Numbered from the stretch's first letter, positions 8,174 to 17,432 are shown. The stretch: 64,000 bases of DNA from Kitasatospora sp. NBC_00240 (GCF_026342405.1 NZ_JAPEMU010000001.1:2108001-2172000), one strand, 5' to 3'. The notes: generated by a model from the sequence alone, not told the origin. Translations and numbers: made by a program.

Positions 8174-8536
8174 GGGGAACCCGCCTTCGGAGGAGTGACA
8201 CGCGCGGCGCGGGGAGTCAGCGACGCGGGAGGGAGCCGGCCCGGGGAGCCGGTGGACCGGGCCACTGCGCATCATTCCCGTTCGAGTGCACTCCAGGGCA
8301 AGCCACGCCCGGAGTCCTGCGGCCCGCGACCCGCCCGGCCCCCGCGGACCGGCCGGCCGGCGCCGCCGCGGAGCTGCGGCGCCGCGTCAGGGCCCGGCAC
8401 GTTCCGGCGGGGCCGGCAGCGGGCCAGCCGGCCGGTCCGGGACGGGACGGGACCGGACGGGACCGGACGGGCTGACAGTCGGAGCGGCGGCGTTCCGGCC
8501 CGGGGCCCCGGGCCGCCCCGTCCGTCCGCCGCCCGG
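8174..8536. other. Gene-free stretch with degenerate G+C repeats
   Basis: No coding region has support here. At about 8431-8472 short degenerate units (GACGGGACCG, GGACGGGACC) recur head to tail. The SDR promoter must lie near 8180-8280, but no clear boxes are visible. Confidence 0.5.
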
Positions 8537-8863
8537 TCACGCCGAGTCGGCGGAAGTGTCGATGGAGGTGATGGCGGGCTGCCCCAGCAGGGCGGCGTCG
8601 CCCTGGAAGCCGGCCTCGGCCAGGGCCCGGGAGGCCATGGCGAGGGCCTCCCGCTCGGCGCCGCGACTGTCCTCGGCCGTCACCTCCAGCCGGAGGGTGA
8701 AGGTGGGCCCGCCGTCGTTCAGGGTGAGCATGTCGAGGTCCTGGGGGTCCGACCCGACCTCCTGCGGGTCGGCCCCCCGCAGCGCGCCGAGCAGCTGCGC
8801 TTTCGCGGCCTGGGTGAGCTCCTGCTTGAAGGTACCGGGCAACGAGATGACGAAGTTGGTCAT
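8537..8863 (-). CDS. Conserved-looking protein of unknown function
   Basis: 108 residues, acidic, starting TNFVISLPGTFKQELTQAAK, with no signal peptide or membrane segment. The middle alternates charged and hydrophobic residues (TFTLRLEVTAED), suggesting a small alpha/beta fold. I do not recognise a domain. Reading frame and codon use look genuine. The ribosome binding site is weak (AAGG about 9 bases upstream), so the start at 8863 is not certain. Confidence 0.6.
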   Translation of the reverse strand: MTNFVISLPGTFKQELTQAAKAQLLGALRGADPQEVGSDPQDLDMLTLNDGGPTFTLRLEVTAEDSRGAEREALAMASRALAEAGFQGDAALLGQPAITSIDTSADSA

Positions 8864-9055
8864 GGCTGCGGCCTTACGTCGGGCGACCCACGCCTTCGGC
8901 GGCGGGACGCGGTGGCGAACAGGTGCGACTGGACGGACCGGGTGACTGGGCCGGACCGGTCGGCTCGGCGGACCGGCGGGACCGACCTGCGTCTCCCCTC
9001 GATCATGCCGCCGAAACGCGGGTGCACGCAGCGGTGGAGGTCCGTGGTTGGGCCG

Positions 9056-9322
9056 TCAGGTCCACTCCCGGCGGGCGCCGAGGTTCCCCACCACCCCGTA
9101 CACCAGGGCGGCGAGCCCGTAGTCCAGCACCAGCTGGAGGGTGGTCCCGGCGACCTGGAAGATGCCACGGGACCAGGCGGCCAGCCAGTCGGCGGCCTGC
9201 TCGATCCAGTGCACCACCGGGTTGCCGGTGTTGGCGCCGAGCAGGCGCAGCAGGATCCAGACGACCAGGACGGCGACGGCGGCGTTGGCGAGCACTCTCA
9301 CTGCGACGAATAGTCCTCTCAT
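9056..9322 (-). CDS. Small membrane protein of unknown function
   Basis: 88 residues with two hydrophobic segments: VLANAAVAVLVVWILLRLL near the N-terminus and LVLDYGLAALVYGVVG near the C-terminus, separated by an amphipathic Trp-rich stretch (HWIEQAADWLAAW). It ends NLGARREWT. No catalytic motif. ATG at 9322 has only a weak ACAGGG upstream. It is divergent from the SRPBCC gene. Confidence 0.65.
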   Translation of the reverse strand: MRGLFVAVRVLANAAVAVLVVWILLRLLGANTGNPVVHWIEQAADWLAAWSRGIFQVAGTTLQLVLDYGLAALVYGVVGNLGARREWT

Positions 9323-9496
9323 GCCCTGTCGCCTTGCACCGAAAGGGAATTGCAAACTCCCCGGCGCCATCTTCGGCGGCGGACGACAGCGGTGGACGAC
9401 AGCGGCCGTGGACGACGGCGGAGCACCCCGGCATGACTGCGCGGGGAGCGGGCAGGCGCCGGACAGCCCCCTCCCCTCCCGATCGGAGTGAACCCG

Positions 9497-9946
9497 GTGA
9501 CACAGGTAGAGGAATCGATCGAAGTGGCCGTCCCCGTCTCCGTGGCCTACCGCCGGTGGACCCGGTTCGAGGACTTCCCGAGGTTCATGCCGGGCGTCGA
9601 GCGGATCGACCGGACGTCCCCCGAGCTGACCCACTGGGTGGTCAGGGTCGGCGGAAGCACCCGGGAGTTCGACGCCAGGATCACCGAGCAGATCCCGGAC
9701 GAGCGGATCGCCTGGACCACCGTGTCCGGTGACCTGCACCAGGCGGGTGTGATCACCTTCCACCGGCTGGACGACGCCCGGACCAAGGTGATGCTGCAGC
9801 TCGCGCACGACCCGCACGGACTGGTCGAGACCGTCGGCGACAAGCTCGGCTTCGTGCACCGCCAGGCCATCGACGGCCTCCAGCACTTCAAGGACTTCGT
9901 CGAGTCGCGCGGCGCGGGGGCGGACGCCGGGCCCGGCCCGCTCTGA
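9497..9946 (+). CDS. SRPBCC family protein (polyketide cyclase/START-like)
   Basis: 149 residues forming one START/Bet v1-like domain. It opens with VEESIEVAVPVSVAYRRWTR and has EDFPRFMPGVERID, the pattern of the YndB/coenzyme Q-binding-type SRPBCC proteins of actinomycetes. Such folds bind hydrophobic ligands, and the ligand here is unknown. GTG at 9497 is preferred because GGAG at 9485-9488 is then 8 bases away; a GTG at 9488 overlaps that site. The upstream 174 bases include the short repeat GGTGGACGACAGC. Confidence 0.85.
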   Translation: MTQVEESIEVAVPVSVAYRRWTRFEDFPRFMPGVERIDRTSPELTHWVVRVGGSTREFDARITEQIPDERIAWTTVSGDLHQAGVITFHRLDDARTKVMLQLAHDPHGLVETVGDKLGFVHRQAIDGLQHFKDFVESRGAGADAGPGPL

Positions 9947-10034
9947 CCTGGGACGACCTCCGGCGTACCCGGGACCCGGCCCGGCGGGGCCCGCTCGGGC
10001 GAAGGGACCGCCGCGCGGCGTACCGGTGGGACGG

Positions 10035-11903
10035 TCAGAGGATCGAGTGGTCGCGGACCCGGCCCGACAGGGAGGCCTCCGGGCCGGCCGTGGCCCGTTC
10101 CGGGTCCTGCTCCGAGGCGAACCGGCCGACCACCGGCGGCACCCGGTACCGGGCGGGGGCGCCGTAGCCGGGCTGGTCCCGGACCACCAGTCGGCGGTCG
10201 CAGAGGCGGTCGAGCAGGTCGTCAGCCTGGCGCGGCCCGAGGTCCAGCAGGGCGGCCGCCTGCTCCAGGGTGAAGCCGAAGGCGGGCAGGCCGCCGAGCA
10301 GGGCGGTGAACCGCAGGTCGTCCGGATGGGTGCCGTAGTGGCTGCGGAGCAGGCAGGTCCGCAGGTCCAGGTCGCCGACCGAGAGCTCGTCCAGGCAGAG
10401 CGGACCGTCCAGCAGGCCGGCCAGCCGGGCCAGGCTCCAGTGCGGGCGGGTGGCCAACCGGGTGCCGGCGATCCGGACGGCCAGCGGCAGGAACCCGCAG
10501 GCCCGCAGGATCCGGGCGGCGGACTCCGGCTCGGCCGCCACCCGGCGCCGGCCGGCGATCCGCCCGAGCAGCTCGATGCCCTCCTCGGGGCTGAACCCGC
10601 CGATCTCCACCAGCTGCGCGCCGGTGAGGCCGGAGAGCCGCGAGCAGCTGGTCACCAGGGTGGCGCAGGAGCCGGTGGTGGGCAGCAGCGGGCGGATCTG
10701 GGCCTCGTCCAGGGCGTTGTCGAGCAGGACGAGGATCCGCCGGCCGTGCAGCCGTTCGCGGTAGAGCCGGATCCGGTCCGCCACCGGCACGGGGACGTCC
10801 TCGCTGGGCAGGCCGGTCGCCCGCAGCAGGCCGGCCAGCGCGTCGGCGGGGTCGCGCGGGGTGCCGTCGGGCGCGCGCAGGTCGTGGTAGAGCAGGCCGC
10901 CGGAGAAGTGGTCCCCGGCGGTCCGGGCCACGCTGTTGAGCAGGGTCGACTTGCCGGCGCCGCCGGGCCCCGAGACGACCGCGAGAGTCCAGTCGGCGGG
11001 TCTCTGGGCCGGTCCGTCCTCCTCGGGGTGCAGGATCTCGCGCAGTCGCGCCGAGGCCTCCCGCCGCCCGACGAAGTCCGCCAGGCCCGGGGGTAACTGG
11101 CTCGTACTGCCCCTCAGTTGGATAGCCCGCGGCCGCCCGGCCAGTCCCGGCAGACCGACCTCACCGCGGCCCTCGATGACGGCCTGCTGGAGGCGCTGCA
11201 GGACGGCTCCGGGCTGCAGCCCGAGCTCCTCGGCCAGCAGCCGGCGGACGGCGTCGAAGACCATCAGCGCCTCCACCTGGCGGCCGGTGCGGTAGAGCGC
11301 GATCATCTGCTGGGCCCGCAGCCGCTCCCGGTAGGGGTGGACCTCCACCAGGGCGTCCAGGTCGGCCAGCGCCTCGAAGTACTGGCCGAGGCCGAGCCGG
11401 ACGTCGATCGCCATCTCCGCGACGGCCAGGCGCCGTTCGGCCAGCCGTACGCTCTCCTGCTGGACCAGCGGCGAGCGCTCCATGCCGTCGAAGGGGTGTC
11501 CGCGCCAGAGCGTCAGGGCGCGCTGGAACAGCCGGTCGGCCTGCTCCGGCTCGCCCCGGCGGGCGGCGGCCGTCCCCTCGGCGGCGAGCGCCTCGAAGCG
11601 GGCCAGGTCGACCTCCTCCGGCGCGGCGGAGAGCAGGTAGCCGCCGGGGCGGCTGAGCACCCGCGGCCCGTCGCCGGGACTGACCAGCGCCTTGCGCAGG
11701 TAGTGGACGTTCACCTGCAGGTTCTTCGCGGCCGTGCGCGGCGGGTTCCCCCACCACAGGGCCTCGGTGAGGCGCGGCGTCGACACCGTGGTGTTGGCCC
11801 GGCAGAGCAGGGCCGCGAGCAGGAAGCGGAGTTTGCCCGATCCCAGATCCACGAGAGTTTCACCGACGTGCACTTCGAGCGGTCCGAGCACGCTGAACTC
11901 CAT
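10035..11903 (-). CDS. SARP family regulator with NB-ARC ATPase domain (AfsR-like)
   Basis: 622 residues. Residues about 1-90 form the OmpR-type winged helix (MEFSVLGPLEVHVGE, LRKALVSPGDG), about 95-245 the bacterial transcriptional activation domain (LYRTGRQVEALMVFDAVRRL), and about 300-600 an NB-ARC-type ATPase with P-loop SGPGGAGKSTLL and Walker B RILVLLDNA. No C-terminal TPR array is present, unlike full-length AfsR. SARPs activate secondary-metabolite promoters by binding heptamer direct repeats. It is the last gene of the leftward block and has its own promoter. A matching 11-bp-period repeat lies upstream of the first radical SAM gene. RBS GGGGAGG precedes the ATG. Confidence 0.92.
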   Translation of the reverse strand: MEFSVLGPLEVHVGETLVDLGSGKLRFLLAALLCRANTTVSTPRLTEALWWGNPPRTAAKNLQVNVHYLRKALVSPGDGPRVLSRPGGYLLSAAPEEVDLARFEALAAEGTAAARRGEPEQADRLFQRALTLWRGHPFDGMERSPLVQQESVRLAERRLAVAEMAIDVRLGLGQYFEALADLDALVEVHPYRERLRAQQMIALYRTGRQVEALMVFDAVRRLLAEELGLQPGAVLQRLQQAVIEGRGEVGLPGLAGRPRAIQLRGSTSQLPPGLADFVGRREASARLREILHPEEDGPAQRPADWTLAVVSGPGGAGKSTLLNSVARTAGDHFSGGLLYHDLRAPDGTPRDPADALAGLLRATGLPSEDVPVPVADRIRLYRERLHGRRILVLLDNALDEAQIRPLLPTTGSCATLVTSCSRLSGLTGAQLVEIGGFSPEEGIELLGRIAGRRRVAAEPESAARILRACGFLPLAVRIAGTRLATRPHWSLARLAGLLDGPLCLDELSVGDLDLRTCLLRSHYGTHPDDLRFTALLGGLPAFGFTLEQAAALLDLGPRQADDLLDRLCDRRLVVRDQPGYGAPARYRVPPVVGRFASEQDPERATAGPEASLSGRVRDHSIL

Positions 11904-11971
11904 GGCGATCCCTCCCCGGGCATGGAACGGTCCGTGCGCGCCCCACCCCTGGGCGCGTCAACCGGCCTGTC

Positions 11972-12000
11972 ATCATTGCGGCCTGACGGTATGTCGTCAA
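11972..12000 (-). promoter_or_regulatory. Probable promoter of the SARP gene
   Basis: Reading leftward, TTGACG (complement of 11995-12000) and AATGAT (complement of 11972-11977) are spaced by 17 bases, about 70 bases before the SARP start. This suggests the regulator can be made independently of the upstream gene block. Confidence 0.5.
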
Positions 12001-12118
12001 CGGGCTGCGCAGCGTGGTGTGCGGCTGCCCGCACCGGCGGGAACACCAGGGCACGGCCGCCCCACCCACCACAGCCGGGACCGCCCCGGGCGGCCGCACC
12101 CGGGGTCGGCGCGGCTTC

Positions 12119-12766
12119 TCAGGGCCGGGCCGCGAGCGCCTCGGTGAGCGCCTGGAGCAGCCTGCGGCCGGCGTCCCGCCGTTCGGCCGGCAGGGCGGTG
12201 AAGGCCTGGACGAGGGCGACCACCTCGGTCAGCTCGGCGGAGCCCTCGCCGTGCAGCACCTGCCGGGCGCTGCGGGCGCGTTGCACCGTCGCGAGGGCGG
12301 CGGCCGCCTGGGCCGCGAACAGGCCGAGCCAGTCCAGGTCGCGCAGCGCGGACTGCCGCCGGACGTCGCGGTCCAGCACCTCCAGCACCCCGAGCACCCG
12401 GTCGCCGTGCAGCAGCGGCGCCGCCATCAGGGCGTCCGGCACGTACCGGGTGGACTCGGCGATGTCGCGGTCGAAGACCGGGCTCTGCGCGAGGTCGTCG
12501 ACGATCACCGGCTCGGCGGACACCAGGACCCAGCCGGCGATGCCCCGGGCGGCCGGGAACCGGTTGCCGACCAGGAAGTCCTCGCCCTCCCCCGAGACCG
12601 CCTCGAAGACGAGTTCCTCGGTGCCGGGGTCCAGCCCGATGATCGAGGCGGCGCGGGCGCCGAAGACGCCGCGGGCCGCCTCCACCACGGACTGCAGCAA
12701 CTCCCGGTGCCCGGTGTCGGAATCGGTGACGGCGAGGGCCGTGGCGAGCACGTCCTGGCGGTTCAT
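12119..12766 (-). CDS. GAF domain protein
   Basis: 215 residues. One GAF domain spans about residues 15-165, with ELLQSVVEAARGVFGARAAS, RGIAGWVLVSAEPVIVDDLA and APLLHGDRVLGVLEVLDRD, followed by a C-terminal helical region. GAF domains bind small ligands or chromophores and often act in signalling. There is no output domain, so it may act by protein contact. Its ATG overlaps the TGA of the subtilase gene (ATGA), which argues for coupled translation in the same operon. Confidence 0.88.
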   Translation of the reverse strand: MNRQDVLATALAVTDSDTGHRELLQSVVEAARGVFGARAASIIGLDPGTEELVFEAVSGEGEDFLVGNRFPAARGIAGWVLVSAEPVIVDDLAQSPVFDRDIAESTRYVPDALMAAPLLHGDRVLGVLEVLDRDVRRQSALRDLDWLGLFAAQAAAALATVQRARSARQVLHGEGSAELTEVVALVQAFTALPAERRDAGRRLLQALTEALAARP

Positions 12767-13611
12767 GGGGCTCTCCTGACGTTCGCCGAGGTGAGATGCA
12801 GCAGGCTCTTGACCTGGAAGGGCGTCAGCCCCGGATGGTTGCCCAGGATCCGGGCGCAGAGGCCGGCCACGTGCGGGGTCGCGAAGCTGTTGCCGGTGCA
12901 GCGGCGGGTGCCGCCCTCCAGCCAGGCGACCGGGACTTCGACGCCCCGGGCGAAGAACTCCACCGGGGGCACCGGGTTGTAGAGCAGGTGCAGCGGGTCG
13001 GGCAGGTCGTGGCTGCCCACCGAGACCACCGAGGAGAACCGCCAGGGGAAGCTCTCCACCCGCAGGTTGTGCGCGGAGGCGACCAGCAGCGAGCCGGCGA
13101 AGTAGGCGGAGTCGGCGAGTTGGTGCAGTCGCAGCACGAAGTCCCGTTTGGTCGTGGACAGGCTCATGTTGATCACGTCGAAGCGCTGCTCCACCGCCCA
13201 GCGCAGGCCGGCCAGCAGGGCCTCCCCGGTGCCGGAGAGGCCGGAGCCGAGCACCCGCAGGCTGACCAGTTCGCAGTCCGGTGCCAGCGAGCGGATGATG
13301 CCGGCGCAGGCCGTGCCGTGGCCGCAGGTGTCGCCGATCTCGTCCACCTCCACCACCTGCTGCCCGTCCGGGCCGGTGCGGACGGCGAAGGACCCGTCGA
13401 GCCGGCCGACCTGCGGGTGGTCCGGCATCACGCCGCTGTCGAGCACGCAGACCCGGACGCCGGCGCCGGTTCCGGTGGCGGTGGCGAGCGGCTGGGGCGG
13501 CAGGGCGGGGCCCGGCCAGCGGCTGTCGAGGGTGAGCGGGACGTCGGCCAGGTCGGTGAGCCGCCAGGTGAGCGGTTCACCACCGGGGGACTTCCAGTGC
13601 GGGGTGGTCAT
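12763..13611 (-). CDS. S8 (subtilisin) family serine peptidase, cytosolic
   Basis: 282 residues. The catalytic triad is visible as Asp58 (VRVCVLDSGV), His98 (CGHGTACAGI) and Ser242 (GNSFATPHVAG). There is no signal peptide and no long propeptide: the catalytic core begins after about 50 residues. It should therefore act in the cytosol, as RiPP leader peptidases do. Both ends overlap neighbours by 4 bases (ATGA), so it is translationally coupled to the cyclase/AAA gene before it and the GAF gene after it. Context makes it a candidate leader protease for the small precursor-like proteins. Confidence 0.93.
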   Translation of the reverse strand: MTTPHWKSPGGEPLTWRLTDLADVPLTLDSRWPGPALPPQPLATATGTGAGVRVCVLDSGVMPDHPQVGRLDGSFAVRTGPDGQQVVEVDEIGDTCGHGTACAGIIRSLAPDCELVSLRVLGSGLSGTGEALLAGLRWAVEQRFDVINMSLSTTKRDFVLRLHQLADSAYFAGSLLVASAHNLRVESFPWRFSSVVSVGSHDLPDPLHLLYNPVPPVEFFARGVEVPVAWLEGGTRRCTGNSFATPHVAGLCARILGNHPGLTPFQVKSLLHLTSANVRRAP

Positions 13612-16600
13612 CGCTGGCCGCCGTCCCGCAGGAGGGCCGCCCGCCGGGCGCCGACCAGGTGGCCCTTGCCGGTGAAGGCCCGCTCGGCCCGGTCGGCCAC
13701 CGTCCGCGCGTGCACCGGGTCGCCGACCGCCAGCAGTACGGTCGCCCGGTTGAGCAGCGCCTGGGCCCGCCCGACCGGGGAGTCGGTGCTCTCGGCGAGC
13801 CGCACGGCCTCCGCCGCCAGGTCGGCGGCCCGGTCGTGCTGCCCTGCGGCGGCCGCCAGCCGGGCCCGGACGGCCTGGTGCTCGGCCCGTTGGAGGGGTG
13901 AGTCGCCGGCCCCGGCCCGGACGGCGTCCGCCAGGGTCTCGGCCTCGGCGTGCCGCCCCTGGTCGAGCAGCAGCGCGGCCAGGGTGTCGGCGGCCGTGGC
14001 GTGGGTGTCCGGGTCGCCGGAGGCCACGGCGAGCGCGCAGGCCCGGCGCAGCCGCTCCTCGGCGGCGGCGGGCGAGCCGGCCAGCGCCTCCACCAGTCCG
14101 CCGAAGGTCTGGATCGCCGCCTGCGGCACCGCCACCCCGAGGTCCTCCGCGATCCGTTCGGCCTCGGCCACCAGGGCCCGGGCTTCGGTGAAGTCGCCGC
14201 CCATGGCCAGCAGGACCGCCAGCGGGCAGCAGAGCGCAGCCCGGACGGCCCGGCGGCCCGCCGCGTGCCCGGCCAGCAGCTCCCGGCAGCGGGCGACGGC
14301 GGCGGGCACCGGCTCCGGGCCGAGCCAGAGGGTGACGGCGAGCCCGCCGAGGGCGGTCGCCTGTTCCAGCACCGCGCCGGCCCGGCCGCCGCTGGCCAGG
14401 GCGGCCTCGAAGTGGCCGGCCGCCTCGACGTAGCGGCCACGGGCCTGCCGGCCGTGCGCCACGTAGAGCCTGGCCCGGGACTGGCCGAGTTCGTCGGCGG
14501 CCGCGGTGAAGACGGGCAGCAGCTCGCGGGCGGTCTCGACCAGGGGCTCCAGGCCGGTCTCGGGGACGGCCAGGTAGGCCAGGTGCAGCCGGGCGTGGGC
14601 CGCCGGGCACGGGTCGGGCTCGACCTCGGCGGCGGACCCGGCGGGACCGGACCCGGTAGTCGCGCAGGGGCCGGGGAGGGCGCAACCGGCCGGGTCGGGG
14701 ACGCCGGTCGCGGACCGGCCCGGGAGGGCGGAACCGGCCGTGTCGGCGAGGGCGGAACCGGCCTGGCCGGCGGGCGCCTCCGCCAGCAGTCCGAGCAGCA
14801 GGTCGCGGGCCGGTCCGGCCGCCCCGGTGGCGATCAGCGCCTCGGCCAGCCGGAGCCGGGCCGCACTGCGGTCCGGGGTGCCGGGCTGCGCCAGGTCCGC
14901 GGCCTGGGAGAGGAGTTCGGCGGCCCAGGAGCACTCGCCGCGGGCCAGTGCCCGCTCCCCCGCCGTCAGCAGGTGCCGCGCCGCGCCCGCACCCAGCCGG
15001 GCCAGCCCCTGCCGGTCGGAGCCGAGGTCCCGGTGGTGGCGGTGGGCCTCCGCGAGGTGGCGGCCCACCAGCTCGTGGCGGACCGGCTCGTCGGCGGCCA
15101 GCCGGCCGGCGTACGCCTCGTGCAGGGCCGCCCGGCGGCGCTTGGGCAGGCCCGCGTAGCAGACCTCGCGGACCAGCAGGTGGACGAAGCGGTACCCGGC
15201 GGTGCCGGGCCGCCGCCCGGCCGGCTCGACCAGCCGCCGGCGCAGCAGCGCCTGCAGGACGGGCGCCAGCTGGTCCCGCTGCTCCCCGGCGCCGGCCCGG
15301 GCGCCGTCACTCGGGGCGCCCTCACTCGGGACGTCCTCACTCGGGGCGTCGTCCCGCAGGGCGGTGTCCTGCAGGCCGACGTCCCGCAGGCCCGGGACGG
15401 TGAACTCGCGTCCGATCACCGAGGCGTGCTCCAGCACCTCGCGCTCGGCCCGCGGCAGGCGGTCGAGCCGGGCCTCCAGCAGGGCCTGGACGGTCGGCGG
15501 CAGTTCGTCCGCCGTGCCACCGTCCGCCAGCACGGCGACCAGCTGCTCGGCGAAGAGCGGGTTGCCCTCGGCCGCCGCCGCGACCCGGCGGACGGTGCCG
15601 GCCTCGCTGTGCGCCGTCACCTCGGCGCAGGATCCGACCAGCTCCTCGCAATCGGCCGGCGACAGCGGGCCCAGCACCAGGGAGGTCGCCGACAGCTTCG
15701 CCCCGCCCCAGCCCGGGCGGACGTCCAGCAGGTCGAGCCGGGCCAGGCAGAGCAGCAGCAGCGGGGCGCCGGCCGTCCAGTCCGCCAGATGGTCGATCAG
15801 GTCCAGCAGGGTCGGCTGCGCCCACTGCAGGTCGTCGAAGACCAGGGTCACGGGCCGTACCTCGCCCAGTGCCTGGAGCAGCAGGCCGGTGGCCCAGAAG
15901 GTGTCCTCGGTCGCGGCGCCCGTCCCGTCCAGCACGGCTCCCAGCAGCGCCACGGCGGCCGGGGCACCCTCCTGGCCGTCCAGCAGCGCGCGCAGCGCGG
16001 CCCGTTCGGCGGCGGGACCGGCGGGACCGGCGGGCTCCGCCCCGTCGGCGGGGCCGCCCGGGAGTGCGCCCATCGCCTGCCGCAGCAGCTCCGCCAGCGT
16101 CTGCAGGGAGCCGGCGCCGCCGTACGGGTGGCAGCGGCTGACCGCGACCGCGCCGCCGCCCTCGCGCAGCCCGGCGAGGAACTCGGCCACCAGCCGGGAC
16201 TTGCCCACGCCCGGATCGCCGAGCAGGGTGAACAGGTGGCAGCCACGCTGGGTGACGGAGCGTTCGCGGGCCAGCTCCAGCTGGTGCAGCTCGTCGCGGC
16301 GGCCGATCAGCCGGGCGCTGCCGGGCCGGGCGGCGGCCTGCGGGTCCGGCTGCACGCCGGTCAGCCGCCAGACCGCCAGCGGCCGGGACTTCCCCTTCAC
16401 GGTGAGCGGTTCGACCGGCTCCGCGGTGATCTCGGGCGCGGCCACCCGGTGGCTGACCGTGCCCAGCAGGATCCCGCCGTCGGGGGCGTGCTGTTCGAGC
16501 CGGGCCGCGACGTTGACGGTGTCGCCGGAGACCATCGCATGACCGTCGCCGAACTCCCGGGACCAGAGCACCTCACCGGTGTTCACCCCGATCCGCAGCC

Positions 16601-16997
16601 GCAGTCGCACCCGCAGCGCGGGGTCCAGGCCGGCGTTGAGCTCGTCCATCGCCTGCTGCATGTCCCAGGCGGCCCGGACGCCCCGCAGGACGTCGTCCTC
16701 ACGCACCCGGGGCACCCCGAAGACCGCCATCACGGCGTCGCCGATGAATTTCTCGACGGTGCCGCCGTGGTGCTCCAGGCAGTCGCGCATCAAGGTGTAG
16801 TAGCGCAGCATGACCTCGCGCAGCGCCTCCGGGTCCAGTCGCTCGGCCAGCTCGGTCGAGCCGGCCAGGTCGGCGAAGACCACGGTGACGGTGCGCCGGG
16901 CGCGGACGGGCCGGGCCGCCGCCTCCAGCGGGCGTCCGCAGGCCATGCAGAAGCGGGCGCCCGGCGCGTTCTGCCCGGTGCACGAGGGGCACTCCAT
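13608..16997 (-). CDS. Zinc-ribbon, class III nucleotide cyclase, AAA ATPase and TPR regulator
   Basis: 1129 residues. Order: a zinc ribbon with Cys3, Cys6, Cys17, Cys20; a class III adenylyl/guanylyl cyclase domain from about 36 to 200 (TVVFADLAGSTELAE, then GDAVMAVFG and VNTGEV); an AAA/ATPase with P-loop LLGDPGVGKSRL and Walker B VTLVFDDLQWAQ; then a long TPR-like helical region rich in Ala and Arg. Such proteins are large signal-responsive regulators. ATG at 16997 follows AGGAGGG; extension further upstream would run into the precursor gene at 17153. It overlaps the subtilase start by 4 bases. Confidence 0.9.
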   Translation of the reverse strand: MECPSCTGQNAPGARFCMACGRPLEAAARPVRARRTVTVVFADLAGSTELAERLDPEALREVMLRYYTLMRDCLEHHGGTVEKFIGDAVMAVFGVPRVREDDVLRGVRAAWDMQQAMDELNAGLDPALRVRLRLRIGVNTGEVLWSREFGDGHAMVSGDTVNVAARLEQHAPDGGILLGTVSHRVAAPEITAEPVEPLTVKGKSRPLAVWRLTGVQPDPQAAARPGSARLIGRRDELHQLELARERSVTQRGCHLFTLLGDPGVGKSRLVAEFLAGLREGGGAVAVSRCHPYGGAGSLQTLAELLRQAMGALPGGPADGAEPAGPAGPAAERAALRALLDGQEGAPAAVALLGAVLDGTGAATEDTFWATGLLLQALGEVRPVTLVFDDLQWAQPTLLDLIDHLADWTAGAPLLLLCLARLDLLDVRPGWGGAKLSATSLVLGPLSPADCEELVGSCAEVTAHSEAGTVRRVAAAAEGNPLFAEQLVAVLADGGTADELPPTVQALLEARLDRLPRAEREVLEHASVIGREFTVPGLRDVGLQDTALRDDAPSEDVPSEGAPSDGARAGAGEQRDQLAPVLQALLRRRLVEPAGRRPGTAGYRFVHLLVREVCYAGLPKRRRAALHEAYAGRLAADEPVRHELVGRHLAEAHRHHRDLGSDRQGLARLGAGAARHLLTAGERALARGECSWAAELLSQAADLAQPGTPDRSAARLRLAEALIATGAAGPARDLLLGLLAEAPAGQAGSALADTAGSALPGRSATGVPDPAGCALPGPCATTGSGPAGSAAEVEPDPCPAAHARLHLAYLAVPETGLEPLVETARELLPVFTAAADELGQSRARLYVAHGRQARGRYVEAAGHFEAALASGGRAGAVLEQATALGGLAVTLWLGPEPVPAAVARCRELLAGHAAGRRAVRAALCCPLAVLLAMGGDFTEARALVAEAERIAEDLGVAVPQAAIQTFGGLVEALAGSPAAAEERLRRACALAVASGDPDTHATAADTLAALLLDQGRHAEAETLADAVRAGAGDSPLQRAEHQAVRARLAAAAGQHDRAADLAAEAVRLAESTDSPVGRAQALLNRATVLLAVGDPVHARTVADRAERAFTGKGHLVGARRAALLRDGGQR

Positions 16998-17054
16998 GGT
17001 CGCCCTCCTGAGGGTCTGGGCCCGGACGGCCGCACGCGAGGGGCGGGCGGGCGG

Positions 17055-17088
17055 CGGGTGTCGGGAAGGGGCGGGTGTCGGGAAGGGG
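17055..17088. repeat. Two tandem copies of a 17-bp G-rich unit
   Basis: The unit CGGGTGTCGGGAAGGGG is repeated without interruption between the third precursor-like gene and the cyclase/AAA gene. On the transcribed (leftward) sense it is C-rich. No function is evident. Confidence 0.8.
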
Positions 17089-17152
17089 CGGGACGTCGAG
17101 CGGACGGACGGGATCTCGGGGATCGGGGGTTCCGGGCCGGCAGGCACAGCCC

Positions 17153-17398
17153 TCAGAAGAAGAGCCCGCCCACCATCAGGTGCGCCTGCACCTCCGGGCC
17201 GGCCTCCGCCAGCCGCAGGCCGACGCCGGCGAGCACCGCGACCTCGTCGGCCGACAGGGCTGCCAGCACCGCGCGCTGGCCGTCGGTCAGCTCGTCGATC
17301 GGGAAGCCCGACGCGGCCAGCACGTCGAGCGGGGCGTCGGGGGTGCCGGGTGCCTCGGGAGCGTCGGCGATGTCGGGGGCTTGGAGGGCGTCGTCCAT
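17153..17398 (-). CDS. Diverged precursor-like peptide of the RiPP-like block
   Basis: 81 residues. An Asp/Pro/Ala-rich N-terminal extension (about 23 residues) precedes a region that aligns with the other two precursors: LAASGFPIDELTDGQRAVLA, then LSADEV, a RL pair, and QAHLMVGGLFF at the C-terminus. The order LAASG, QxAV, LSxxEV, RL, AH, GG-hydrophobic-aromatic is kept although sequence identity is modest. Start ATG 17398 has AAAGGA about 11 bases upstream. It has no Cys. It may be a third substrate or a leader-like binding or immunity protein. Confidence 0.8.
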   Translation of the reverse strand: MDDALQAPDIADAPEAPGTPDAPLDVLAASGFPIDELTDGQRAVLAALSADEVAVLAGVGLRLAEAGPEVQAHLMVGGLFF

Positions 17399-17432
17399 GG
17401 TCGGCCCGTTCCTTTCTCACTCCGGGGGTGCC

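Noticed and set aside
16998..17420. Longer N-terminus for the cyclase/AAA protein
   Set aside because: It would be Arg/Pro-rich, overlap the third precursor gene in another frame and ignore the AGGAGGG site before 16997.
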